Shown here piece after piece: positions 11,885-21,756 of a stretch of DNA of 58,571 bases. The stretch's first letter is position 1, and every line of letters starts with the position of its first letter. Source of the DNA: Neurospora tetrasperma FGSC 2508. Lineage: Eukaryota; Ascomycota; Sordariomycetes; Sordariales; Sordariaceae. Where the stretch lies: positions 5,092,340-5,150,910 of the forward strand of contig NW_009799099.1 in the NCBI RefSeq assembly GCF_000213175.1, written 5' to 3'. Under the pieces are notes generated by a model. It was not told where the DNA came from, searched no databases, and saw only the letters and a program-made list of their open reading frames with translations. The position numbers and the translations under genes were made by a program.

Positions 11885-12451
11885 TCATATTCCGACAAGT
11901 CGCCTGCAACTGCTCCTCAACTTACTCCTCAGCCTTCTCCCATCCTTCCCCAATGTTGTGCTTCCTGCTTCTTTGGCTCCGCACGAATACCTATCTTCTT
12001 CTTCTTCTTCCTCCTTCTCGTCCTCCTCCTTGGTCTCATGTACTGATGTCGGCTTATGCTCGGCCGGTGAGTAGGTAGGCAGTATAGAAAATCAAGGGCG
12101 CCGGTCCCTGGCTGAGGAACTGATGCTTTGCCCCTGCTGGTACAATTACCATATCGCCTGCTTTGACCTTCTATTCCTTGCTTTCAACCTAGGCGGGGCC
12201 GACGCCCGAGGTAATGGTGAGAATTTGGTCCCAGGTATGCATCTGTTGCATCGGTTAGAACTTATTGGCCGTTCTAATGGTATAGCATCATACAACATGT
12301 GAGATACTCATCTCCTCCCTGATATCTCCACCCACGGGGATAGTCATCAGTAAGAGCTGGGAGTAGAGCCCAGTCAACAAAACACGACGGAACTCGCCCG
12401 ACTCAGAGTTTCATGCTTAGGAGGATCGCTTCTGGGAACGAAAGTCATCAT
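11885..12451 (-). pseudogene. Decayed cupin (RmlC-like) gene
   Basis: Read on the minus strand from the ATG pair at 12451/12448, the frame starts MTFVPRSDPPKH, typical of small fungal cupins. About one base is then missing, and the frame shifts to GEFRRVLLTGLYSQLLLM (about 12,390-12,330) and IPVGGDI. An intron follows whose donor reads ATGAGT instead of GTGAGT; its acceptor CAG ends at 12243. The second exon (12242 down) gives TWDQILTITSGVGPA, two in-frame stops, then AGDMVIVPAGAKHQF, the cupin metal-site region, and an acidic tail (EEDEKEEEEED). A frameshift, a broken donor and two stops argue for a pseudogene. Intact relatives are about 150-180 residues. The neighbouring genes are intact, so this is not a general RIP effect, although the donor change and the stops could be C:G-to-T:A transitions. 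Confidence 0.8.
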
Positions 12452-12676
12452 GTTAACCCAGATGCCGCATGGACTACCCAGCCCATGTAGGAATGGTTCG
12501 ACCAGATAACATAGATGTTGTTCGGGGGAAACCTTGAGTCAACATGAACATCAGCACATTGTCTCGCATCTATTCATCCTAGATTCACAGGCTCCATCAT
12601 CAAGTAGACGGCTTGATAGACAAATCCAAGCCGTAAGTTATACCCACGGCCAGCAGTAATCACTTGTCTTGCATGC
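12452..12676. other. Short spacer between GST 3' end and cupin pseudogene
   Basis: No gene or clear signal seen. It would hold the terminator of the GST gene and the old promoter of the cupin pseudogene, both on the minus strand. Confidence 0.5.
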
Positions 12677-13537
12677 TCAGCCTTCAATGTCAAACTCCTC
12701 ATAGTAACGATAGAGGCCACTGCTGTACTTCTGCCGACGAGGACCCCCGAGGTATTCCTTGATCTTGGGTCTTTGCCCGACAGCATCGTACAGCTCAAAT
12801 AGCTTTGAATGTTTACCCTCCTTGTTCAACTTCGCCATAGCCTTGGGGAACATGAACTTGAGGCCATCCAGACACTGCCTCAAGTTAGCCATAATATGAA
12901 GAGCAATTTGTGCCAAGCAAGGCGTGGAACTTACCTGGAATAGGACCAAGTCCGCATATGACAGCTTGCCTGCGTAGAGGTAAGGGCCCTCACCGCTGGC
13001 CTTGGAGTTGAGGACTCTTTCGAAGTAACCGAGAAACTTGGGCAACCGTGTCTTGACGTAATGCTCGACCTTCCGTTTAGCCTCTTCCTTTTGGTCCTCG
13101 TAATACAGCTCCGACGCAATAGGGTGATGGCAGTCGTGCGGCTCGTTGCTCAATCCATCCAGCGCCGTAAGTGCCAGCTCATTGACCTTGTACAGAGCAT
13201 CCGGATCGTCCTCAACACCAGGTACGAGACCCAATCGCGGGCCTAGATACAGCAAAATATTGGGCGTCTGGCTGATGACAAGGTCACCGTGCTTGAGAAT
13301 GGGCGGCGCAAAGATGGGAGGGTTGGTTTTGTCGTCGGGTTTCTCGCCCTTAACATAAGCCATCACCTCGTCGACGCCTCCCTCGACCTGGGCCGTGTCG
13401 ACGTACTCGGCACCGGCTTCCTCGAGGGTAAGCCGGATGAACTCTCCGCGGCCGGGAATTCCTGGCCAGTAGATGAGGTTGTAGGGCACATCCTTGTTGG
13501 ACCTCTGTCGCTTTGCTGCTGCACCTTCGGACGACAT
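12677..13537 (-). CDS. Glutathione S-transferase-like protein
   Basis: Two exons (13537-12935 and 12874-12677) encode about 266 residues. The 60-nt intron (GTAAGT...GGCAG with a GCTAAC branch site) is divisible by three and would read through without a stop, but removing it restores LFQ-CLDGLKF, the expected helix. The N-terminal thioredoxin-like domain (about residues 17-105) starts YNLIYWPGIPGRGEFIRL, with Tyr residues in the glutathione-activating position, and contains the cis-Pro region FAPPIL and a QTPNILLYL segment. The C-terminal all-helical domain follows (about 120-250). The start codon 13537 (MSSEG) is preferred over upstream non-ATG extensions. Likely a cytosolic enzyme conjugating glutathione to electrophiles; class and substrate cannot be assigned with certainty. 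Confidence 0.88.
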   Translation of the reverse strand: MSSEGAAAKRQRSNKDVPYNLIYWPGIPGRGEFIRLTLEEAGAEYVDTAQVEGGVDEVMAYVKGEKPDDKTNPPIFAPPILKHGDLVISQTPNILLYLGPRLGLVPGVEDDPDALYKVNELALTALDGLSNEPHDCHHPIASELYYEDQKEEAKRKVEHYVKTRLPKFLGYFERVLNSKASGEGPYLYAGKLSYADLVLFQVSSTPCLAQIALHIMANLRQCLDGLKFMFPKAMAKLNKEGKHSKLFELYDAVGQRPKIKEYLGGPRRQKYSSGLYRYYEEFDIEG

Positions 13538-14261
13538 CTTTGACCCTTTCAGCTGCGGACGACGAAGCAGGAGCAATTGTAGTGGTGCTAAACGGAGCAC
13601 GATGTGAAGGAAATGATAGCAGTGGAAGTGAAGCTAAAGATATCGGAAGCGGAAAAGGAACAAGTACAACAGCTCTCAGCTGGACCAAGTTGTGTACAGT
13701 GTCCCACGGATAAGAGGGGACGGGTAATGATGCGTACCATTCGGATTAATAAATCACTGACGTAAATACTAAGACCGAGAGACTGCTTTCGGGCGGAGGC
13801 AGGTACAGACAACACAGAGACATGGGGGTAAGCTTGCATTTCCCCGCACTCGTCCGGGGCCATGCGATACGTACCTAGGTAGCCAGCAAGGTACTTACGC
13901 CGCGTCAACATCAATCGAAGGAATCTGATCATCGACAGAAAGGCTGTTGAACAAAAGATAGGTATCCGTCTCATTCATTATAAGACATAACGTCCAAGCA
14001 AGCTAACTACATCAAAGGAAAGGCCATATCCGCCTTTCAGATCCCATGTCCAGTAGAGATGGCCTCGAGCCCTCAGCGTACCTGCCACCTCTAGAGTAGA
14101 TCTTGCGAGATCAACAAGGCAGGTACCACAGCAGGTCTCGCACGAATTGCACACGACCAAAACACACGAACCAAGTGTGAGAATTGGACCTTGCATACCG
14201 CCGTGATCAGACGCAACTGACACTCGTCCGAGGAAAGATCATGATGAGAACGGGTGCCGTA

Positions 14262-14292
<31 letters not shown>

Positions 14293-14299
14293 TCTTACC
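13538..14299. other. Intergenic region between the GST and DUF2183 genes
   Basis: No gene supported; the open frames here are short and lack domains. It serves as GST promoter and as 3' region of the DUF2183 gene. A 29-nt T homopolymer lies at 14265-14293. Confidence 0.55.
14265..14293. repeat. T29 homopolymer (A29 on the gene strand)
   Basis: An uninterrupted run of about 29 T on the plus strand. On the minus strand it is an A tract beginning 7 nt after the TAA stop of the DUF2183 gene. Length may be imprecise because homopolymers are error-prone. Confidence 0.9.
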
Positions 14300-15850
14300 T
14301 TAGCCGACCACTCTCTGGACCTGCTCACGGCACTCGGCAGGATCCTCAAACACATGCCACACCTCTCTGCAAGTATCGCAAGATCAGAACCAGTACTCAA
14401 AGGGCCGTAAGAGTCGCACATACCTTGGGACACCCTTAAACGCGTCCTCGAACCGCTTGGCAGCATTCTTGGCTTCCGTACCGATGGCCGCAATATCGGC
14501 AACTTTCCGGATGAGAATCAGCTTGATCCACTCTGGATGCTTCCTATACATCTCGCCTACAGACATGATTTCAAGTGTCAGCCAGTGGGTTTTCTGGTAC
14601 AGTTCACCGAACTGGGCCCCGACTTCAAAGTACCATCAACTCACCATATGCTTCGGGGTCGCTTTGCGTTGAATCGCCTATACAGATCATTTTCTTCTTT
14701 GGCAGCCACTCGTACAGCTTCTTCATGCGATCGACCTTGTACCTTTGGGTTCCAAGCGTGAGATTGGATAGCAACCCTGGAATGGTCATCCAACTGGCAT
14801 CTCGCAAGACCAACTGGCCCCGGGGATAGTAACGGTGAGTGAAATCCCGAAGGAAGGGGTAGAGGTTGTATGGCGATGCCGACAGGTAGAACCACGGTGC
14901 AGACGGCGTCACTATGTCCTTAATTTGCCAGTATAGCTCTGGCATGCCTGCAATTGGTGTTGGCTCTGCCTAGACAACGAGGAACATGCCGTCAATATCT
15001 GAGCACCATCATTGAACTAGACGATTGCGATGGACGCAGAGAGCGCTAAACTTACCACAAATGTGGACCGTAGGATTCCCACAGGATCACTCGTTTGCGT
15101 GATCTTGATAGTGTCATCAATATCTGTTTTGGAGGGTCCAGTGTTAGAAGCAAACACTGAGCATTCTGCGCAGAGGGAAAGAACTGTTTCTCGTTTGAGT
15201 GAAGTGTCGGAGATCACAAGCATACCAGAAATAACGGCCCAACCCTCGGGCTCTGTATAAAAGGTTGTCATTTCCAACAATCCTCCTGCGCCAGATGGGA
15301 CTTCGGCCACTGACTTTGACACACTTCTGGCACTTGAGTCGGGGAGCTTCTTCAGCTCACTGCTGATCCCGTTCCTGCCTCCAGGACCTAGCCGCAACTC
15401 GGTAGACTCGCCGAACTTGATATCGACCCGTCTCCCAGGCAGAACCTCCATGAGAAAAGGAGTAATGCGCTGCTCAATCGTCTTCTCCTGCTTGTCGCCC
15501 TTGGAGAGACCCACTTTTTCGGCGATGTCGCCTACAGCCTCAACAAACTTGGTTGATATACGCGCGTCGAAAACAGCAGTCACGAACTCTGCCTGCCATG
15601 AACCGTTTGGGCCGCGAAAGGCGACATTATCGAAGAGCCAGACCACGTCGGTTTTCGACACGCCAATCGGTATGGGATTGAGCCGGCCAAGATATGAGAG
15701 CAGATGGGTAACCTTGAACTTTTGGACAAGACCTTGGGCTTTCACCATGTTGGCGAGGGACGTCTCGGTAGGCTCGAACCCTCGATTGCACCAAGTTTGA
15801 TGCTCGAGCATGCTTGACTCGGAGCGGCGGTATGTGGACGGAAGCGACAT
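14300..15850 (-). CDS. DUF2183 / App1-type phosphatidate phosphatase-like protein
   Basis: Five exons on the minus strand (15850-15226, 15123-15056, 14969-14645, 14556-14424, 14366-14300) give about 405 residues. The introns (102, 86, 88 and 57 nt) all have GT..AG ends. The C-terminal half is the App1 catalytic domain of the haloacid dehalogenase-like type: DIDDT (residues 209-213, a DxDxT nucleophile motif rebuilt across intron 1), AGMPELY, FYLSASPYNLYPFLRDF, SWMTIPG, YKVDRM and CIGDSTQSDPEAYG. The family includes yeast App1, a Mg2+-dependent phosphatidate phosphatase acting at actin patches and endocytic sites; the same reaction here is inferred. The start MSLPSTYRR is the first ATG in frame; the upstream frame has no ATG. 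The protein ends REQVQRVVG-stop, directly followed by a donor-like GGTAAG and the A29 tract. Confidence 0.9.
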
Positions 15851-17004
15851 AATGAAAAGCGGCTGAAGATAGGTGGTTGAGGCCTTGGCGGGAGAAGTTT
15901 GGTTGAGCGCATGAGAAGCAAACCGGGTCAACAGGCTGGAGACCAGAACATGGCGATGATGGAGGTCTTATAGACTCGCTGCTCGATCGACTAGACTAGC
16001 CAATGGTTCCTGGACTGCACCATGATGGAAGATCGCCGTTCAACACAGCTAGGGCTGCTAGTGGCATTTCTAGTGCCCCTCCCCCCTTGGAGCGCATGAC
16101 GCCTTGCACGTTGCGTTGCCTGGTGCTTTTTTGGCCTGACACGGTCGGGGGGCCTCCCCTCGTGATGCCGGGACGTCGAAACCTGGAATACAGTGTGCAA
16201 CCTCCACGAACAAAGTTAGGCTGCGCCCGGTGCGCCCGGGTGTGATGACATGTTAAGGTACCTTACCCTACCGCCGTCACCCTGTTTCAGAGGCAGCATT
16301 GACGGCATACGAACAAAGGCTCTCTAGGTACTCATTAGCACTTTTCATGCAGGGGCGTACGCAACTTTTGGGGTTCCAGCATGCTTCAGATTCGTTTCGT
16401 GCCCAGTTGTCGAAGGTTAGCAAGTGGTTGGGAACCACCTGATTCGACAAATGAGAGGAAGAGACTTGGGAATTACGTATTGCTAGCTGATAAGCACTCT
16501 AACTCATTGTCGACAAAAATCAACCCCGAACACTTGCACCTACAGAGCCGTTCAGCCATTATAAGAACATTTGGATTTCAACCTTCTCTTGTAACCTGTT
16601 TCCTTCTCTGGAGCTTCCTTCTCCGCGCTGTTATTAGATGCTCCTCTCGGTACGTGGTTCTAATACTATCATAGGTGGGATGATGTCATTCTCAAAACCT
16701 CAAGCGAACCGGCAGCGCACGCACGTGCGTACCTGAAACGAGCATTAGAGTAAGCACGAATACCGAGACAGAAGACACAAGAAGGCCACGCCTAAAGAAA
16801 GGTGGATTATTGCACGACATAAGCTGATACAAGGTGGACGAGCCCAGACTCAGAACACGGAACGGTCCGTCTTAAATGTCAACATTTTTAGCAGGCCTGG
16901 CCGGCCTCCCACAGACCCCATGTGCGGAACCCAAAAAGATGTTACTTGAAACTTTCTCAAATCCACTACGTAAAACGTTATGTGCGTTAAAAAGAAGAAC
17001 AAGA
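15851..17004. other. Intergenic region upstream of the DUF2183 gene
   Basis: No gene recognised. It holds the promoter of the DUF2183 gene and the leader of normal-composition DNA before the tRNA. The sequence GGTACCTTACC near 16,256 and the palindromic CGCACGTGCG near 16,717 are noted but unassigned. Confidence 0.5.
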
Positions 17005-17076
17005 TGACCCCAACCCGATTTGAACGGATAACCTTTCGATCTGGAGTCGAACGCGCTACCGTTGCGCCATGAGGCC
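17005..17076 (-). tRNA. tRNA-Trp (anticodon CCA)
   Basis: A complete 72-nt cloverleaf on the minus strand without intron. Acceptor GGCCTCA pairs with TGGGGTC (two G-U pairs) and the discriminator base is A. The D stem is GCGC/GCGC, the anticodon arm TTCGA-CTCCAGA-TCGAA shows CCA, and the T arm is ATCCG-TTCAAAT-CGGGT. It is the last normal-composition feature before the AT-rich compartment. A spurious protein frame overlaps it and was rejected. Confidence 0.95.
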
Positions 17077-17445
17077 ATTCAGATACTGTTCACTCGAAAA
17101 GGTAAATCCATAAGTACCATTCCGCCTTGATAAGCTGCCTCTTCGAAAATATAATTGCTAGTAGTATAAAATTAGCGCCTAGGCTCTTTGTAAGATCATA
17201 GGTGCTAACGAGGTCAAACAGTGTATTAAAACAAACTTAAATATTATAATAGTATAAGTATTATAAAGCTAGCGCTTAGAGTTATAATACTATTAATAAA
17301 GTATTTACAAACTATAATAATGATTTATATTAAAGTAAATATATACAAAGTAATAATCTTGAAAGAACATAAAGCTAAAAGCTTATATAGAGTCAATTAA
17401 TTTTCAAGAGGTACGTGAGCTTTATTTAATTTATCTCTATATACC
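17077..17445. other. AT-rich, RIP-like border segment
   Basis: Base composition drops sharply to AT-rich sequence full of TATA, TTAAT and AATAT words. No gene is seen. It ends with ATACC (17441-17445), the left target-site duplication of the Gag-only LTR element. Confidence 0.7.
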
Positions 17446-17626
17446 TGTCACGTCACGTAGATCTTGAGTGCTGGGACACGAATAATCAGACGAATGTAAT
17501 AAATAATTAAAGATGAAGAAGAAGAAGAAGCTAACTACATCGGATGGAAGGAGTGACAGCCTTATATGCTTGAGATGGAAGGACTGAACATGCACGTGAT
17601 CCAGCATGTCTGGCAGCGCCATGACA
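17446..17626 (-). repeat. 3' LTR of the Gag-only element
   Basis: 181 bp with TGTCA/TGACA ends. It differs from the other LTR at one visible position (GATCTTGAG here, GATCTCGAG at the right LTR). On the minus strand it contains CATATAAGG, a probable TATA box. Confidence 0.95.
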
Positions 17627-17775
17627 TCACCCCCCCCTTCGAAGAAGACTCAGCCCCAGAGTCGAAGAGAAGTAAAGATTGAGATGACAGGACCCGACAA
17701 TCTGGATGGGTACACCTGACATCATAAGAAGCAACGCGATCTAGAACATGTGAAAGAAAAGGATGAGATGGAATC

Positions 17776-19878
17776 TCAGCATCTGGTACGGCTACCATAC
17801 GCCATGCGCTCCAGCTTACGCTCAAAATCAAGCTCAAAATCAATTGAATGATCACATCCGAACTCATGACCAGAATCCTCTTCATCGTCGTCATCGTCGT
17901 CATCGTCTGATTCTACATCATCAGATAAGAGACCTTCAACCATATGCAGCTGCGCCCGAGAGCGGGACGGTCCGGCCAGCTCTAAAGTTGAGATAGTGGC
18001 TGTTGATTTCTTAGCTGCTTGGATGGCATCGATCTCCATAGCATCTTTATCTTTAGATTTATGGATAGAGTTCACGACTTCTTTGAGTTTTTGTACGTAG
18101 TCCACGTAAGTAACCGGAACTGGGCGGAGAAGTTGAGCACGTTTGCGAGTGTCCTTGTTGAGAGCTTGGCGGATGAGAGAGATTTTTGCTGGTTCAGTCC
18201 AAAGGTTGGCTTTTGCCTTATAGAGAAGCCTTTCAAACTTAGCCATAAACAGACCAAAGCCTTCATCACCTTGGCGGAGTGCGTAGAGAGCGTTTTCGGC
18301 TTGCTGGACTTTGTGAGGATCATCGTAGATGCGGTTCAGTTGATCGAGCAAGTCTTGAGGATCGAAAACCTGAAGTTCCGAAGCTTGTTGAACCTGGGGC
18401 ATCACCAAGGCTTGGATCTTTCCATCGAGCCGGGAGAAGCGATCCCCAGAATTGGGCTTCAGCATTGCCTATAGCATCTCCATCGATCCTGAGTTTCGCT
18501 TGGATAGAAGGGAGCCAAGTCTCGAAGGTGTAAGCAGCGCCGTTGAACTTCTCAACATCAGGAAGTCCAGCCTTGGGTTTTGAGCTAGACTTTGGAAGCG
18601 CTTGAACCAGGGCGGTGTTATTGTCAAGTGCCTTATCAAGGTGNNNNNNNNNNNNNNNNNNNNNNNNNNNNNNNNNNNNNNNNNNNNNNNNNNNNNNNNN
18701 NNNNNNNNNNNNNNNNNNNNNNNNNNNNNNNNNNNNNNNNNNNNNNNNNNNNNNNNNNNNNNNNNNNNNNNNNNNNNNNNNNNNNNNNNNNNNNNNNNNN
18801 NNNNNNNNNNNNNNNNNNNNNNNNNNNNNNNNNNNNNNNNNNNNNNNNNNNNNNNNNNNNNNNNNNNNNNNNNNNNNNNNNNNNNNNNNNNNNNNNNNNN
18901 NNNNNNNNNNNNNNNNNNNNNNNNNNNNNNNNNNNNNNNNNNNNNNNNNNNNNNNNNNNNNNNNNNNNNNNNNNNNNNNNNNNNNNNNNNNNNNNNNNNN
19001 NNNNNNNNNNNNNNNNNNNNNNNNNNNNNNNNNNNNNNNNNNNNNNNNNNNNNNNNNNNNNNNNNNNNNNNNNNNNNNNNNNNNNNNNNNNNNNNNNNNN
19101 NNNNNNNNNNNNNNNNNNNNNNNNNNNNNNNNNNNNNNNNNNNNTCCATAGCATCTTTATCTTTAGATTTATGGATAGAGTTCACGACTTCTTTGAGTTT
19201 TTGTACGTAGTCCACGTAAGTAACCGGAACTGGGCGGAGAAGTTGAGCACGTTTGCGAGTGTCCTTGTTGAGAGCTTGGCGGATGAGAGAGATTTTTGCT
19301 GGTTCAGTCCAAAGGTTGGCTTTTGCCTTATAGAGAAGCCTTTCAAACTTAGCCATAAACAGACCAAAGCCTTCATCACCTTGGCGGAGTGCGTAGAGAG
19401 CGTTTTCGGCTTGCTGGACTTTGTGAGGATCATCGTAGATGCGGTTCAGTTGATCGAGCAAGTCTTGAGGATCGAAAACCTGAAGTTCCGAAGCTTGTTG
19501 AACCTGGGGCATCACCAAGGCTTGGATCTTTCCATCGAGCCGGGAGAAGAGATACCAGAATTGGGCTTCAGCATTGCCTATAGCATCTCCATCGATCCTG
19601 AGTTTCGCTTGGATAGAAGGGAGCCAAGTCTCGAAGGTGTAAGCAGCGCCGTTGAACTTCTCAACATCAGGAAGTCCAGCCTTGGGTTTTGAGCTAGACT
19701 TTGGAAGCGCTTGAACCAGGGCGGTGTTATTGTCAAGTGCCTTATTCAAGGTGACGATATTCTTCCTGAGTGCAGAAAAGGCCTTCTCGCATTCATCCAT
19801 GCGATTGACTTGCTTCTGAAGGTGGTCGGCCAAAGACTCGAGGCTCAAGATAGGGGGTTGTGGCTGCTCCTCGGCCAT
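17776..19878 (-). CDS. gag: Gag protein of the LTR element (frame interrupted by N gap and duplicate)
   Basis: The minus-strand frame begins at ATG 19878 (MAEEQPQPP) with a heptad-like helical N-terminus. It continues through a retrotransposon-Gag domain (VEKFNGAAYTFETWL ... FGLFMAKFERLLYKAKANLW ... YVDYVQKLKEVV) to the stop at 17776. The C-terminus has an acidic run (DDDDDDDDEED) and no CCHC zinc knuckle. The gap at 18644-19144 and a second copy of 609 bp interrupt it. If one copy plus gap (18035-19144) is left out, the two halves are in the same frame and give about 330 residues. A frame extension upstream to about 20025 exists but ATG 19878 gives the more typical start. The left copy has a small indel that breaks frame, supporting poor assembly at the contig end. 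Confidence 0.8.
18035..18643 (-). repeat. Duplicated gag segment, left copy
   Basis: 609 bp nearly identical to 19145-19753, lying on the other side of the N gap. Differences include GAAGCGATCCCCAGAATT versus GAAGAGATACCAGAATT and CTTATC versus CTTATTC, both small indels or miscalls. Confidence 0.9.
18644..19144. other. Assembly gap (501 N)
   Basis: Run of N between the two gag copies. The sequence resumes at exactly the base corresponding to 18035, which suggests two contig ends overlapping the same repeat rather than missing DNA. Confidence 0.95.
19145..19753 (-). repeat. Duplicated gag segment, right copy
   Basis: Direct copy of 18035-18643. This copy keeps the gag frame open and is the better representative. 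Confidence 0.9.
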
Positions 19879-20551
19879 GGTCGTGAATAGCGGCGATGGT
19901 TGCTTTGATGATCCGAGAGATGCCGTGAACAATGGAGAGAGCAGAGTGATAGGGAACGAGAAAAGAGGAAGTGTCTGACCTGGTTGTCGTTGATGTTGCC
20001 AAAGTGGGTCTATAGTCGTTGGCATTGGTTTTGAGACAGGGGATACCAGACGAAATACGGCTCAATATAGCGGGAATCTGGCATATGTTTCGGGAAGATA
20101 CCGGATAACGGGAATCCACACCACGACGCCGGCGGTCTGATGATGAGCTGTCAGATCCAGTGTTTGCCTGTTGAAGAGTGGAGAGATGAGGGGAATGACA
20201 GAATTTGAGCTGGGCTGTCAGAACCAGGAAAGAAGAGAAATGGGCTGAACCACGTTGGATCGCGGCTGAGGTCCCGAATGGAAGGGTCGCTGTTGTACTG
20301 CATCTTTAACCTTAGACCAGCCGTTCAATTGGTAATGAATCCGATGTCATTTGATCCGATCTAGAGGGCCATAGCTCCAATGAAGAGATGTGATGATCTG
20401 TCATCCCAAGAGAGTTCGGTTCTGGCGATGCGCGCCCAGTTTTCGAGTACAGCTGCAAATATCGAGACAGTCCGATGTTCCGGAATCCGCGGCGGTTGGG
20501 ATGAGAGGGAGTTTGATATAATACGACCCGTAGGAAGGATCTTTAATTAAG

Positions 20552-20732
20552 TGTCACGTCACGTAGATCTCGAGTGCTGGGACACGAATAATCAGACGAA
20601 TGTAATAAATAATTAAAGATGAAGAAGAAGAAGAAGCTAACTACATCGGATGGAAGGAGTGACAGCCTTATATGCTTGAGATGGAAGGACTGAACATGCA
20701 CGTGATCCAGCATGTCTGGCAGCGCCATGACA
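20552..20732 (-). repeat. 5' LTR of the Gag-only element
   Basis: Direct repeat of 17446-17626 with one difference. It is followed on the plus strand by the ATACC target duplication. No clear primer-binding site matching a familiar tRNA 3' end was recognised on the internal side (minus strand CTTAATTAAAG...). Confidence 0.95.
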
Positions 20733-21756
20733 ATACCTATACGAATAAGATTTCTAGACTGTAAGAATAGAGTAAGAGGACAACAGAGCAATACACAGGT
20801 ACTAGCCACTGTGTTTATATTAAGGTTCTACGAAGGAAGAAAGGAGAAAACGCTACTCTCTTGGTAGGTTAGATACCAGAGCTTAAATTGCCGTGCGCTC
20901 TAATAGTACCTTATAGCTTAAGGTAGCGAGAGAATGCTCTAGAAGCCTAGAGCGCTACTACGCTATAGTTCGGGTCAATTGGAGCAATCCCAATACGGGC
21001 TGCCGTCTTAGTACACAAGTCTAGCTAGTTAGAGCTAAATACCTTATCGGGCGCTAATCTTATGATATTAACCCCCCCTTTTTCTTCTAACTATAACCGC
21101 GCGCTGCGCTCAGTGAACTGCTGGGCAGCGCGAGCGAAGGCATCCAATCTCTAACAATATCCGGCCGAGCCACCTAACATCGCAGCAACGGCTATAGACT
21201 AGATAGCGTTGTAGGCATTATAGAGGCCGACGGGAACGTCTAATATACATTTGCCGGTAGTATAGATATAGGTGTAACGGGGACAGTACAGTTAACACGG
21301 GTACTAGTCATATAGTTTAATTAATGTTCTATAAAGGAGGAAAAGTCTATTTGAATTACGGATCTACCGGCGCTAAGAGGTTTTTATTAGGGCTGCACGC
21401 TCCATACTACTATAGCTAATGATAATTCTAGTTTTAGAAACTAAAGTCTATAACCCGGGCGTATAGCCCTATAATATTACCCCCCTCCTTCCCCCCCCTC
21501 TCTACCCCTCTCTTACCTACCCTTATAATTAATCCCTAATAAGTTTATAACTTTTATTTTAATTAAAATAGTCGTTCCTTGGCCGGAGCCTGATGTGGCC
21601 AACGAAAACAGTGAAACGCCCATGGATCTACTATAGAGGTAATTTAAAGTAATAAAAAGCTTTAAAAATCTAAATTATATAGTTTTTTTCTCTCTACTCT
21701 AGAATATTAAAAAGACTATAATTTTATTTGTTTTTAATATTAAATAATACTTTTAT

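Larger units (their letters stand above)
17446..20732 (-). mobile_element. Young, Gag-only (non-autonomous) LTR retrotransposon
   Basis: Two direct 181-bp LTRs bound the element, with the 5-bp duplication ATACC outside each end (17441-17445 and 20733-20737). The LTR ends are TGTCA/TGACA. The only coding frame is a gag on the minus strand, so the 5' LTR is the right one. A polypurine tract (GAAGGGGGGGGTGA on the minus strand) directly abuts the 3' LTR at 17627. No protease, reverse transcriptase or integrase fits in the visible sequence. Unlike its surroundings it has normal composition and an open frame, so it shows no RIP. A 501-N gap flanked by duplicated gag sequence makes the true length uncertain: about 2.2 kb if the duplication is an assembly artefact. 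Confidence 0.9.

Noticed and set aside
13538-13600. Longer N-terminus for the GST (MLRLAPLQLL...)
   Set aside because: It would need a GTG start; the internal ATG at 13537 gives the normal GST N-terminus.
13588-14223. Minus-strand open frames of 81-128 codons between the GST and DUF2183 genes
   Set aside because: No domain or conserved motif, low plausibility of composition; position fits the GST promoter.
15850-15931. Longer N-terminus for the DUF2183 protein (27 more residues)
   Set aside because: The upstream frame has no ATG; the extension relies on a TTG start.
16872-17078. Open frame of 68 codons starting MASWRNGSAFDSRSKGYPF
   Set aside because: It is the antisense/sense read-through of the tRNA-Trp gene, a well-known false protein call.
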